Shown here piece after piece: positions 10,643-22,280 of a stretch of DNA of 64,000 nt. The DNA comes from Nemopilema nomurai. Taxonomy: Eukaryota > Cnidaria > Scyphozoa > Rhizostomeae > Rhizostomatidae. The position numbers and the translations under genes were made by a program. The notes under the pieces were generated by a model. That model ran no database searches. It worked only from the letters and a program-made list of their open reading frames with translations, and was not told where the DNA came from. Where the stretch lies: NCBI GenBank assembly GCA_003864495.1, contig ML133403.1, positions 628,714-692,713 of the forward strand. The letters are read 5' to 3'. Position 1 is the stretch's first letter. Each line of letters opens with the position of its first letter.

Positions 10643-13605
10643 GAAACGAGGCTAGGACGAAAACGAGGCTAGCGTGGAAACGAGGCTAGGACAAAAAAGA
10701 GGCTAGGGCTTTTAGAACCAAAACGAGACTAGTATGAAAACGAGGCTACGATGAAAACGAGGCTATGACATAAACGAGGCTAGAACTTTTAGCACCTTAA
10801 CGAGGCTAGCATGGAAAAGAGGCTAGGACGAAAACGAGGCTAGGTCTTTCAGCATCTAAACGAGGCTAGCATGGTAACGAGGCTAGGGCTTTTAGCACCA
10901 AAACGAGGCTAGCACGAAAACGAGGCTAGCACGAAAACGAGGCTAGCATGGAAACGAGGCTAGGACGAAAAAGAGGCTAGGGCTTTTAGAACCAAAACGA
11001 GACTAGTATGAAAACGAGGCTAGGATGAAAACGAGGCTATGACATAAACGAGGCTAGAACTTTTAGCAATTTAATGAGCCTAGCATGGAAAAGAGGCTAG
11101 GATGAAAACGAGGCTATGGCATAAATGAGGCTAGAACTTTTAGCACTTTAATGAGCCTAGCATGGAAAAGAGGCTAGGACGAAAACGAGGCTAGGGCTTT
11201 ATAACCAAAACGTGGCTTGCTTGGAAACGAGGCTAGTACGTAAGAGCCTTGGGCTTTTAGCACCAAAACGAGGCTAGGACAAAAACGAGGCTAGCATGGA
11301 AACGAGGCTAGGACAAAAAAGGCTAGGGCTTTAGCATCAAAACGAGGCTTCCATGGAATCGAGGCTGGGAAAAAACGGCTAGGGCTTTTAGAACCAAAAC
11401 GAGACTAGCATGAAAACGAGGCTACGATGAAAACGAAGCTATGACATAAACGAGGCTAGGGCTTTTAGCACCAAAAGGAGGCTAGCATGGAAACGAGGCT
11501 TGGACGAAAACAAGGCTAGCATGGAAACGAGGCTAGAAAAAAAAGAGGCTAGGGCTTTAAGCACAAAAAAGAGGCTTCCGTAGAAACGAGGCTAGCATGG
11601 AAACGAGGCTAGGAGGTAAACGAGGCTATCATGGAAACGAGGCTTGGACGAAAACAAGGATGGAAACGAGGCTAGGACGAAAAAGAGGCTAGGGCTTTGA
11701 GAACCAAAACGAGGTTAGCATGGAAACGAGGCTAAGGCTTTTAGCACCAAAACGAGGCTAGCACGGAGACGATGCTACGTTGAAAACGAGGCTATTACAT
11801 AAACGAGGGTAGTGCTTTTAGCACCTTAACGAGGCTAGCATGGAAAAGAGGCTAGGACGAAAACGAGGCTAGGTCTTTCAGCATCTAAACGAGGCTAGCA
11901 TGGGAACGAGGCTAGGACTAAAACGAGGCTAGCTTGGAAACGAGGCTAGGACGAAAAAGAGGCTAGGGGCTTTTAGAACCAAAACGAGACTAGTATGAAA
12001 ACGAGGCTACGATGAAAACAAGGCTATGACATAAACGAGGCTAGAACTTTTAGCACCTTAACGAGGCTAGCATGGAAAAGAGGCTAGGACGAAAACGAGG
12101 CTAGGGCTTTAAAACCAAAACGTGGCTTGCTTGGAAACGAGGCTAGGACGTAAGAGCCCAGGGCTTTTAGCACCAAAAAGAGGCTAGGACAAAAACGAGG
12201 CTAGCATGGAAACGAGGCTAGGACAAAAAAAGGCTAGGGCTTTAGCATCAAAACGAGGCTTCCATGGAATCGAGGCTGGGACGAAAAAATGGCTAGGGCT
12301 TTTAGAACCAAAACGAAACTAGCATGAAAACGAGGCTACGATGAAAACGAAGCTATGACATAAACGAGGCTAGGGCTTTCAGCATCTAAACGAGGCTAGC
12401 ATGGAAACGAGGCTAGGGCTTTTAGAACCAAAACGAGACTTCCGTAGAAACGAGGCTAGCATGGAAACGAGGCTAGGAGGACAACGAGGCTATGACATAA
12501 ACGAGGCTAGAACTTTTAGCACCTTAACGAGGCTAGCATAGAAACGAGGCTAGGACAAAAACGAGGCTAGGGCTTTTATACCAAAACATGGCTTGCTTGG
12601 AAACGAGGCTAGGAGGAACACAAAGCAAGAGCTTTTAGAATCTAAACAAGGCTAGCATGGAAACGAGGCTAAGGCTTTTAGCACCAAATTAGGCTAGCAC
12701 GGAGACGATGCTACGATGAAAACGAGGCTATTACATAAACGAGCCTAGAGCTTTTAACACCTTAACGAGGCTAGCATGGAAACGAGGCTAGGACGAAAAC
12801 GAGGCTAGCGTGGAAACGAGGCTAGGACAAAAAAGAGGCTAGGGCTTTTAGAACCAAAACGAGACTAGTATGAAAACGAGGCTACGATGAAAACGAGGCT
12901 ATGACATAAACGAGGCTAGAGCTTTTAGCACCTTAACGAGGCTAGCATGGAAAAGAGGCTAGGACGAAAACGAGGCTAGGTCTTTCAGCACCTAAACGAG
13001 GCTAGCATGGTAACGAGGCTAGGGCTTTTAGCACCAAAACGAGGCTAGCACGAAAACGAGGCTAGCACGAAAACGAGGCTAGCATGGAAACGAGGCTAGG
13101 ACGAAAAAGAGGCTAGGGCTTTTAGAACCAAAACGAGACTAGTATGAAAACGAGGCTAGGATAAAAACGAGGCTATGACATAAACGAGGCTAGAACTTTT
13201 AGCACTTTAATGAGCCTAGCATGGAAAAGAGGCTATGATGAAAACGAGGCTATGACATAAACGAGGCTAGAACTTTTAGCACTTTAATGAGCCTAGCATG
13301 GAAAAGAGGCTAGGACGAAAACGAGGCTAGGGCTTTATTACCAAAACGTTGCTTGCTTGGAAACGAGGCTAGTACGTAAGAGCCTAGGGCTCTAAGCACC
13401 AAAACGAGGCTAGGACGAAAACGAGGCTAGCATGGAAACGAGGCTAGGACGAAAAAATGGCTAGGGCTTTTAGAACTAAAACGAGACTAGCATGAAAACG
13501 AGGCTACGATGAAAACGAGGCTATGACATAAACGAGGCTTGAACTTTTAGCACCTTAACGAGGCTAGCATGGAAAAGAAGCTATGACGAAAACTAGGCTA
13601 GGACG
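10643..13605 (+). repeat. Higher-order repeat B, copy 2 (2.96 kb)
   Basis: This is a tandem copy of 7783-10642, offset 2860, rising to 2963 after the 103-bp difference near 12945. It ends at about 13605, where GAAGCTATGACGAAAACTAGG (in both copies) is followed by different module orders. Scattered single-base changes separate the copies. The first copy also shares its left 2 kb with 58.2-60.3 kb. Confidence 0.87.
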
Positions 13606-14254
13606 AAAACGAGGCTAGGGCTTTAATACCAAAACTTGGCTTGCTTGGAAACGAGGCTAGGACGTAAGAGCCTAGGGCTTTTAGCACCAAAACGAGGCTA
13701 GGACAAAAACGAGGCTAGCATGGGAACGAGGCTAGGACAAAAAAGAGGCTAGGGCTTTAGCACCAAAACGAGGCTTCAATGGAATCGAGGCTAGCATGGA
13801 AACGGGGCTAGGAGGAAAACGAGGCTAGCATGGAAACGAGGCTTGGACGAAAACAAGGCTAGCATGGAAACGAAGCTAGGACGAAGAAGAGGCTAGGGCT
13901 TTTAGAACCAAAACGAGGTTAGCATGGAAACGAGGCTAAGGCTTTTAGCACAAAAACGAGGCTAGCACGGAGACGATGCTACGATGAAAACGAGGCTATT
14001 ACATAAACGAGGGTAGAGCTTTTAGCACCTTAACGAGGCTAGCATGGAAAAGAGGCTAGGACGAAAACGAGGCTAGGTCTTTCAGCATCTAAACGAGGCT
14101 AGCATGGGAACGAGGCTAGGACGAAAACGAGGCTAGCTTGGAAACGAGGCTAGGACGAAAAAGAGGCTAGGGCTTTTAGAACCAAAACGAGAATAGTATG
14201 AAAACGAGGCTACGATGAAAACGAGGCTATGACATAAACGAGGCTAGAACTTTT
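13606..14254 (+). repeat. Linking array segment with the AACGGGG variant
   Basis: These are modules including TTCAATGGAATCGAGG and AACGGGGCTAGG (about 13775-13815). This pair of variants travels together and recurs near 15360, 19370, 33970, 43040, 48380, 51615 and 55520, so it marks one sub-unit that has spread through the array. No gene is visible. Confidence 0.78.
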
Positions 14255-17200
14255 AGCACCTTAACGAGGCTAGCATGGAAAAGAGGCTAGGACGAAAACG
14301 AGGCTAGGGCTTTAAAACCAAAACGTGGCTTGCTTGGAAACGAGGCTAGGACGTAAGAGCCCAGGGTTTTTAGCACCAAAACGAGGCTAGACAAAACGAG
14401 GCTAGCATGGAAACGAGGCTAGGACAAAAAAAGGCTAGGGCTTTAGCATCAAAACGAGGCTTCAATGGAATCGAGGCTGGGACGAAAAAATGGCTAGGGC
14501 TTTTAGAACCAAAACGAGACTAGCATGAAAACGAGGCTACGATGAAAACGAAGCTATGACATAAACGAGGCTAGGGCTTTCAGCATCTGAACGAGGCTAG
14601 CATGGAAACGAGGCTAGGGCTTTTAGAACCAAAACGAGGCTTCCGTAGAAACGAGGCTAGCATGGAAACGAGGCTAGGAGGACAACGAGGCTATGACATA
14701 AAGGAGATTAGAACTTTTAGCACCTTAACGAGGCTAGCATAGAAGCGAGGCTAGGACAAAAACGAGGCTAGGGCTTTAATACCAAAACATTGCTTGCTTG
14801 GAAACGAGGCTAGGAGGAAGACAAAGCAAGAGCTTTTAGCACCTAAACAAGGCTAGCATGGAAACGAGGCTACGAAAAAAACGAGGCTAAGGCTTTTAGC
14901 ACAAAAACGAGGTTTCCATGGAAACGAGGCTAGGACGAAAACGAGGCTAGGAAGAAAACGAGGCTAGCATGGAAACGAGGCTTGGACGAAAACAAGGCTA
15001 GCATGGAAACGAGGCTAGGACGAAAAAGAGGCTAGGGCTTTAAGAACCAAAACGAGACTAGTATGAAAACGAGGCTACGATGAAAACGAGGCTATGACAT
15101 AAACGAGGCTTGAACTTTTAGCACCTTAACGAGGCTAGCATGGAAAAGAGGCTATGACGAAAACGAGGCTAGGAAGAAAACGAGGCTAGGGCTTTAATAC
15201 CAAAACTTGGCTTGCTTGGAAACGAGGCTAGGACGTAAGAGCCTAGGGCTTTTAGCACCAAAACGAGGCTAGGACAAAAACGAGGCTAGCATGGAAACGA
15301 GGCTAGGACAAAAAAGAGGCTAGGGCTTTAGCACCAAAACGAGGCTTCAATGGAATCGAGGCTAGCATGGAAACGGGGCTACGAGGAAAACGAGGCTAGC
15401 ATGGAAACGAGGCTTGGACGAAAACAAGGCTAGCATGGAAACGAAGCTAGGACGAAGAAGAGGCTAGGGCTTTTAGAACCAAAACGAGGTTAGCATGGAA
15501 ACGAGGCTAAGGCTTTTAGCACCAAAACGAGGCTAGCACGGAGACGATGCTATGATGAAAACGAGGCTATTACATAAACGAGGGTAGAGCTTTTAGCACC
15601 TTAACGAGGCTAGCATGGAAAAGAGGCTAGGACGAAAACGAGGCTAGGGCTTTAAAACCAAAACGTGGCTTGCTTGGAAACGAGGCTAGGACGTAAGAGC
15701 CCAGGGTTTTTAGCACCAAAACGAGGCTAGGACAAAAACGAGGCTAGCATGGAAACGAGGCTAGGACAAAAAAAGGCTAGGGCTTTAGCATCAAAACGAG
15801 GCTTCCATGGAATCGAGGCTGGGACGAAAAAATTGCTAGGGCTTTTAGAACCAAAACGAGACTAGCATGAAAACGAGGATACGATGAAAACAAAGCTATG
15901 ACATAAACGAGGCTAGGGCTTTCAGCATCTGAACGAGGCTAGCATGGAAACGAGGCTTGGGCTTTTAGAACCAAAACGAGGCTTCCGTAGAAACGAGGCT
16001 AGCATGGAAACGAGGCTAGGAGGACAACGAGGCTATGACATAAACGAGATTAGAACTTTTAGCACCTTAACGAGGCTAGCATAGAAACGAGGCTAGGACA
16101 AAAACGAGGCTAGGGCTTTAATACCAAAACATTGCTTGCTTGGAAACGAGGCTAGGAGGAAGACAAAGCAAGAGCTTTTAGCACCTAAACAAGGCTAGCG
16201 TGAAAACGAGGCTAGGACGAAAAAGAGGCTAGGGCTTTTAAAACCAAAACGAGACTAGTATGAAAACGAGGCTACGATGAAAACGAGGCTATGACATAAA
16301 CGAGGCTAGAACTTTTAGCACCTTAACGAGGCTAGCATGGAAAAGAGGCTTGGACGAAAACGAGGCTAGGTCTTTCAGCATCTAAACGAGGCTAGCATGG
16401 AAACGAGGCTAGGGCTTTTAGCACCAAAACGAGGCTAGCATGGAAACGAGGCTAGCACGAAAACGAGGCTAGCATGGAAACGAGGCTTGGACGAAAACAA
16501 GGATGGAAACGAGGCTAGGACGAAAAAGAGGCTAGGGCTTTGAGAACCAAAACGAGGTTAGCATGGAAACGAGGCTAAGGCTTTTAGCACCAAAACGAGG
16601 CTAGCACGGAGACGATGCTACGTTGAAAACGAGGCTATTACATAAACGAGGGTAGTGCTTTTAGCACCTTAACGAGGCTAGCATGGAAAAGAGGCTAGTA
16701 CGAAAACGAGGCTAGGTCTTTCAGCATCTAAACGAGTCTAGCATGGGAACGAGGCTAGGACGAAAACGAGGCTAGCTTGGAAACGAGGCTAGGACGAAAA
16801 AGAGGCTAGGGCTTTTAGAACCAAAACGAGACTAGTATGAAAACGAGGCTACGATGAAAACGAGGCTATTACATAAACTTGCTAGAACTTTTAGCACCTT
16901 AGCAAGGCTAGCATCTAAAAGAGAGTAGGATGAAAACGAGGCTAAGGCTTTCACCATCCAAACGAGGTTAGCATGGAAACGAGGCTAAGGCTTTTAGCAC
17001 CAAAACGAGGCTAGCACGGAGACGATGCTACGATGAAAACGAGGCTATTACATAAACTAGGGTAGAGCTTTTAGCACCTTAACAAGGGTAGCATCTAAAA
17101 GAGGCTAGGATGAAAACGAGGCTAGGGCTTTCACCATCTAAACGAGGTTAGCATGGAAACGAGGCTAAGGCTTTTAGCACCAAAACGAGGCTAGCACGGA

Positions 17201-18265
17201 GACGATGCTACGATGAAAACGAGGCTATTACATAAACGAGGCTAGAGCTTTTAGCACCTTAACGAGGCTAGCATGGAAAAGAGGCTAGGACGAAAACGAG
17301 GCTAGGTCTTTCAGCATCTAAACGACGCTAACATGGAAACGAGGCTAGGGCTTTTAGACACAAAACGAGGCTAGCACGAAAACGAGGCTAGCATGGAAAC
17401 GAGGCTGGAACGAAAAAGAGGCTAGGGCTTTTAGAACCAAAACGAGGCTTCCGTAGAAACGAGGCCAGCATGGAAACGAGGCTAGGAAGAAAACGAGGCT
17501 AGCATGGAAACGAGGCTTGGACGAAAACAAGGCTAGCATGGAAACGAGGCTAGGAAAAAAGAGGCTAGGGCTTTTAGAACCAAAACGAGACTAGTATGAA
17601 AACGAGGCTACGATGAAAACGAGGCTATGACATAAACGAGGCTAGAACTTTTAGCACCTTAACGAGGCTAGCATGGAAAAGAGGCTAGGACGAAAACGAG
17701 GCTAGGACGAAAACGAGGCTAGGGCTTTATACCAAAACTTGGCTTGCTTGGAAACGAGGCTAGGACGTATGAGCCTAGGGCTTTTAGCACCAAATCGAGG
17801 CTAGGACAAAAACGAGGCTAGCATGGAAACGAGGCTAGGACAAAAAAGAGGCTAGGGCTTTAGCACCAAAACGAGGCTTCAATGGAATCGAGGCTAGCAT
17901 GGAAACGAGGCTTGGACGAAAACAAGGCTAGCATGGAAACGAAGCTAGGACGAAAAAGAGGCTAACGCTTTTAGAACCAAAACGAGGTTAGCATGGAAAC
18001 GAGGCTAAGGCTTTTAGCACCAAAACGAGGCTAGCACGGAGACGATGCTACGATGAAACGAGGCTATTACATAAACGAGGCTAGAGCTTTTAACACCTTA
18101 ACGAGGCTAGCATGGAAACGAGGCTAGGACGAAAACGAGACTAGCGTGGAAACGAGGCTAGGACGAAAAAGAGGCTAGGGCTTTTAGAACCAAAACGAGA
18201 CTAGTATGAAAACGAGGCTACGATGAAAACGAGGCTATGACATAAACGAGGCTAGAACTTTTAGC
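14255..18265 (+). repeat. Higher-order repeat C, copy 1 (4.01 kb)
   Basis: Anchors at 14303, 15241 and 17354 recur at 18311, 19252 and 21364, offsets 4008 to 4011. It includes a diagnostic run of variants (ACATAAACTTGCTAG near 16870, GAGAGTAGGATG near 16920, and GACGCTAACATGG near 17323). The only open frames seen are short ones such as a minus-strand 61-codon stretch at 17354-17539 that is simply translated satellite. Confidence 0.88.
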
Positions 18266-21200
18266 ACCTTAACGAGGCTAGCATGGAAAAGAGGCTAGGA
18301 CGAAAACGAGGCTAGGGCTTTAAAACCAAAACGTGGCTTGCTTGGAAACGAGGCTAGGACGTAAGAGCCCAGGGTTTTTAGCACCAAAACGAGGCTAGGA
18401 CAAAAACGAGGCTAGCATGGAAACGAGGCTAGGACAAAAAAAGGCTAGGGCTTTAGCATCAAAACGAGGCTTCAATGGAATCGAGGCTGGGACGACGAAA
18501 AAATGGCTAGGGCTTTTAGAACCAAAACGAGACTAGCATGAAACGAGGCTACGATGAAAACGAAGCTATGACATAAACGAGGCTAGGGCTTTCAGCATCT
18601 GAACGAGGCTAGCATGGAAACGAGGCTAGGGCTTTTAGAACCAAAACGAGGCTTCCGTAGAAACGAGGCTAGCATGGAAACGAGGCTAGGAGGACAACGA
18701 GGCTATGACATAAAGGAGATTAGAACTTTTAGCACCTTAACGAGGCTAGCATAGAAGCGAGGCTAGGACAAAAACGAGGCTAGGGCTTTAATACCAAAAC
18801 ATTGCTTGCTTGGAAACGAGGCTAGGAGGAAGACAAAGCAAGAGCTTTTAGCACCTAAACAAGGCTAGCATGGAAACGAGGCTACGAAAAAAACGAGGCT
18901 AAGGCTTTTAGCACAAAAACGAGGTTTCCATGGAAACGAGGCTAGGACGAAAACGAGGCTAGGAAGAAAACGAGGCTAGCATGGAAACGAGGCTTGGACG
19001 AAAACAAGGCTAGCATGGAAACGAGGCTAGGACGAAAAGAGGCTAGGGCTTTAAGAACCAAAACGAGACTAGTATGAAAACGAGGCTACGATGAAAACGA
19101 GGCTATGACATAAACGAGGCTTGAACTTTTAGCACCTTAACGAGGCTAGCATGGAAAAGAGGCTATGACGAAAACGAGGCTAGGAAGAAAACGAGGCTAG
19201 GGCTTTAATACCAAAACTTGGCTTGCTTGGAAACGAGGCTAGGACGTAAGAGCCTAGGGCTTTTAGCACCAAAACGAGGCTAGGACAAAAACGAGGCTAG
19301 CATGGAAACGAGGCTAGGACAAAAAAGAGGCTAGGGCTTTAGCACCAAAACGAGGCTTCAATGGAATCGAGGCTAGCATGGAAACGGGGCTACGAGGAAA
19401 ACGAGGCTAGCATGGAAACGAGGCTTGGACGAAAACAAGGCTAGCATGGAAACGAAGCTAGGACGAAGAAGAGGCTAGGGCTTTTAGAACCAAAACGAGG
19501 TTAGCATGGAAACGAGGCTAAGGCTTTTAGCACCAAAACGAGGCTAGCACGGAGACGATGCTATGATGAAAACGAGGCTATTACATAAACGAGGGTAGAG
19601 CTTTTAGCACCTTAACGAGGCTAGCATGGAAAAGAGGCTAGGACGAAAACGAGGCTAGGGCTTTAAAACCAAAACGTGGCTTGCTTGGAAACGAGGCTAG
19701 GACGTAAGAGCCCAGGGTTTTTAGCACCAAAACGAGGCTAGGACAAAAACGAGGCTAGCATGGAAACGAGGCTAGGACAAAAAAGGCTAGGGCTTTAGCA
19801 TCAAAACGAGGCTTCCATGGAATCGAGGCTGGGACGAAAAAATTGCTAGGGCTTTTAGAACCAAAACGAGACTAGCATGAAAACGAGGATACGATGAAAA
19901 CAAAGCTATGACATAAACGAGGCTAGGGCTTTCAGCATCTGAACGAGGCTAGCATGGAAACGAGGCTTGGGCTTTTAGAACCAAAACGAGGCTTCCGTAG
20001 AAACGAGGCTAGCATGGAAACGAGGCTAGGAGGACAACGAGGCTATGACATAAACGAGATTAGAACTTTTAGCACCTTAACGAGGCTAGCATAGAAACGA
20101 GGCTAGGACAAAAACGAGGCTAGGGCTTTAATACCAAAACATTGCTTGCTTGGAAACGAGGCTAGGAGGAAGACAAAGCAAGAGCTTTTAGCACCTAAAC
20201 AAGGCTAGCGTGAAAACGAGGCTAGGACGAAAAAGAGGCTAGGGCTTTTAAAACCAAAACGAGACTAGTATGAAAACGAGGCTACGATGAAAACGAGGCT
20301 ATGACATAAACGAGGCTAGAACTTTTAGCACCTTAACGAGGCTAGCATGGAAAAGAGGCTTGGACGAAAACGAGGCTAGGTCTTTCAGCATCTAAACGAG
20401 GCTAGCATGGAAACGAGGCTAGGGCTTTTAGCACCAAAACGAGGCTAGCATGGAAACGAGGCTAGCACGAAAACGAGGCTAGCATGGAAACGAGGCTTGG
20501 ACGAAAACAAGGATGGAAACGAGGCTAGGACGAAAAAGAGGCTAGGGCTTTGAGAACCAAAACGAGGTTAGCATGGAAACGAGGCTAAGGCTTTTAGCAC
20601 CAAAACGAGGCTAGCACGGAGACGATGCTACGTTGAAAACGAGGCTATTACATAAACGAGGGTAGTGCTTTTAGCACCTTAACGAGGCTAGCATGGAAAA
20701 GAGGCTAGTACGAAAACGAGGCTAGGTCTTTCAGCATCTAAACGAGTCTAGCATGGGAACGAGGCTAGGACGAAAACGAGGCTAGCTTGGAAACGAGGCT
20801 AGGACGAAAAAGAGGCTAGGGCTTTTAGAACCAAAACGAGACTAGTATGAAAACGAGGCTACGATGAAAACGAGGCTATTACATAAACTTGCTAGAACTT
20901 TTAGCACCTTAGCAAGGCTAGCATCTAAAAGAGAGTAGGATGAAAACGAGGCTAAGGCTTTCACCATCCAAACGAGGTTAGCATGGAAACGAGGCTAAGG
21001 CTTTTAGCACCAAAACGAGGCTAGCACGGAGACGATGCTACGATGAAAACGAGGCTATTACATAAACTAGGGTAGAGCTTTTAGCACCTTAACAAGGGTA
21101 GCATCTAAAAGAGGCTAGGATGAAAACGAGGCTAGGGCTTTCACCATCTAAACGAGGTTAGCATGGAAACGAGGCTAAGGCTTTTAGCACCAAAACGAGG

Positions 21201-22280
21201 CTAGCACGGAGACGATGCTACGATGAAAACGAGGCTATTACATAAACGAGGCTAGAGCTTTTAGCACCTTAACGAGGCTAGCATGGAAAAGAGGCTAGGA
21301 CGAAAACGAGGCTAGGTCTTTCAGCATCTAAACGACGCTAACATGGAAACGAGGCTAGGGCTTTTAGACACAAAACGAGGCTAGCACGAAAACGAGGCTA
21401 GCATGGAAACGAGGCTGGAACGAAAAAGAGGCTAGGGCTTTTAGAACCAAAACGAGGCTTCCGTAGAAACGAGGCCAGCATGGAAACGAGGCTAGGAAGA
21501 AAACGAGGCTAGCATGGAAACGAGGCTTGGACGAAAACAAGGCTAGCATGGAAACGAGGCTAGGACGAAAAAGAGGCTAGGGCTTTTAGAACCAAAACGA
21601 GACTAGTATGAAAACGAGGCTACGATGAAAACGAGGCTATGACATAAACGAGGCTAGAACTTTTAGCACCTTAACGAGGCTAGCATGGAAAAGAGGCTAG
21701 GACGAAAACGAGGCTAGGACGAAAACGAGGCTAGGGCTTTTATACCAAAACTTGGCTTGCTTGGAAACGAGGCTAGGACGTATGAGCCTAGGGCTTTTAG
21801 CACCAAATCGAGGCTAGGACAAAAACGAGGCTAGCATGGAAACGAGGCTAGGACAAAAAAGAGGCTAGGGCTTTAGCACCAAAACGAGGCTTCAATGGAA
21901 TCGAGGCTAGCATGGAAACGAGGCTTGGACGAAAACAAGGCTAGCATGGAAACGAAGCTAGGACGAAAAAGAGGCTAACGCTTTTAGAACCAAAACGAGG
22001 TTAGCATGGAAACGAGGCTAAGGCTTTTAGCACCAAAACGAGGCTAGCACGGAGACGATGCTACGATGAAAACGAGGCTATTACATAAACGAGGCTAGAG
22101 CTTTTAACACCTTAACGAGGCTAGCATGGAAACGAGGCTAGGACGAAAACGAGACTAGCGTGGAAACGAGGCTAGGACGAAAAAGAGGCTAGGGCTTTTA
22201 GAACCAAAACGAGACTAGTATGAAAACGAGGCTACGATGAAAACGAGGCTATGACATAAACGAGGCTAGAACTTTTAGCA
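18266..22280 (+). repeat. Higher-order repeat C, copy 2 (4.01 kb)
   Basis: This is the tandem copy of 14255-18265, with only scattered substitutions and small indels (for example GCTAGGACGAAAAAG at 21560 where copy 1 has GCTAGGAAAAAAG). The minus-strand 61-codon stretch at 21364-21549 is identical to that in copy 1, which shows recent duplication and not selection on a protein. Similarity ends at about 22285, where GTCTTTCAGCATCT follows in place of GGCTTTAAAACC. Confidence 0.87.

Noticed and set aside
17354..17539. Minus-strand 61-codon ORF, identical at 21364-21549
   Set aside because: It is translated satellite with a repeating PRFHASLV pattern. Identity of the two copies follows from the 4.01-kb duplication; there is no sign of a start context or of codon-level selection.
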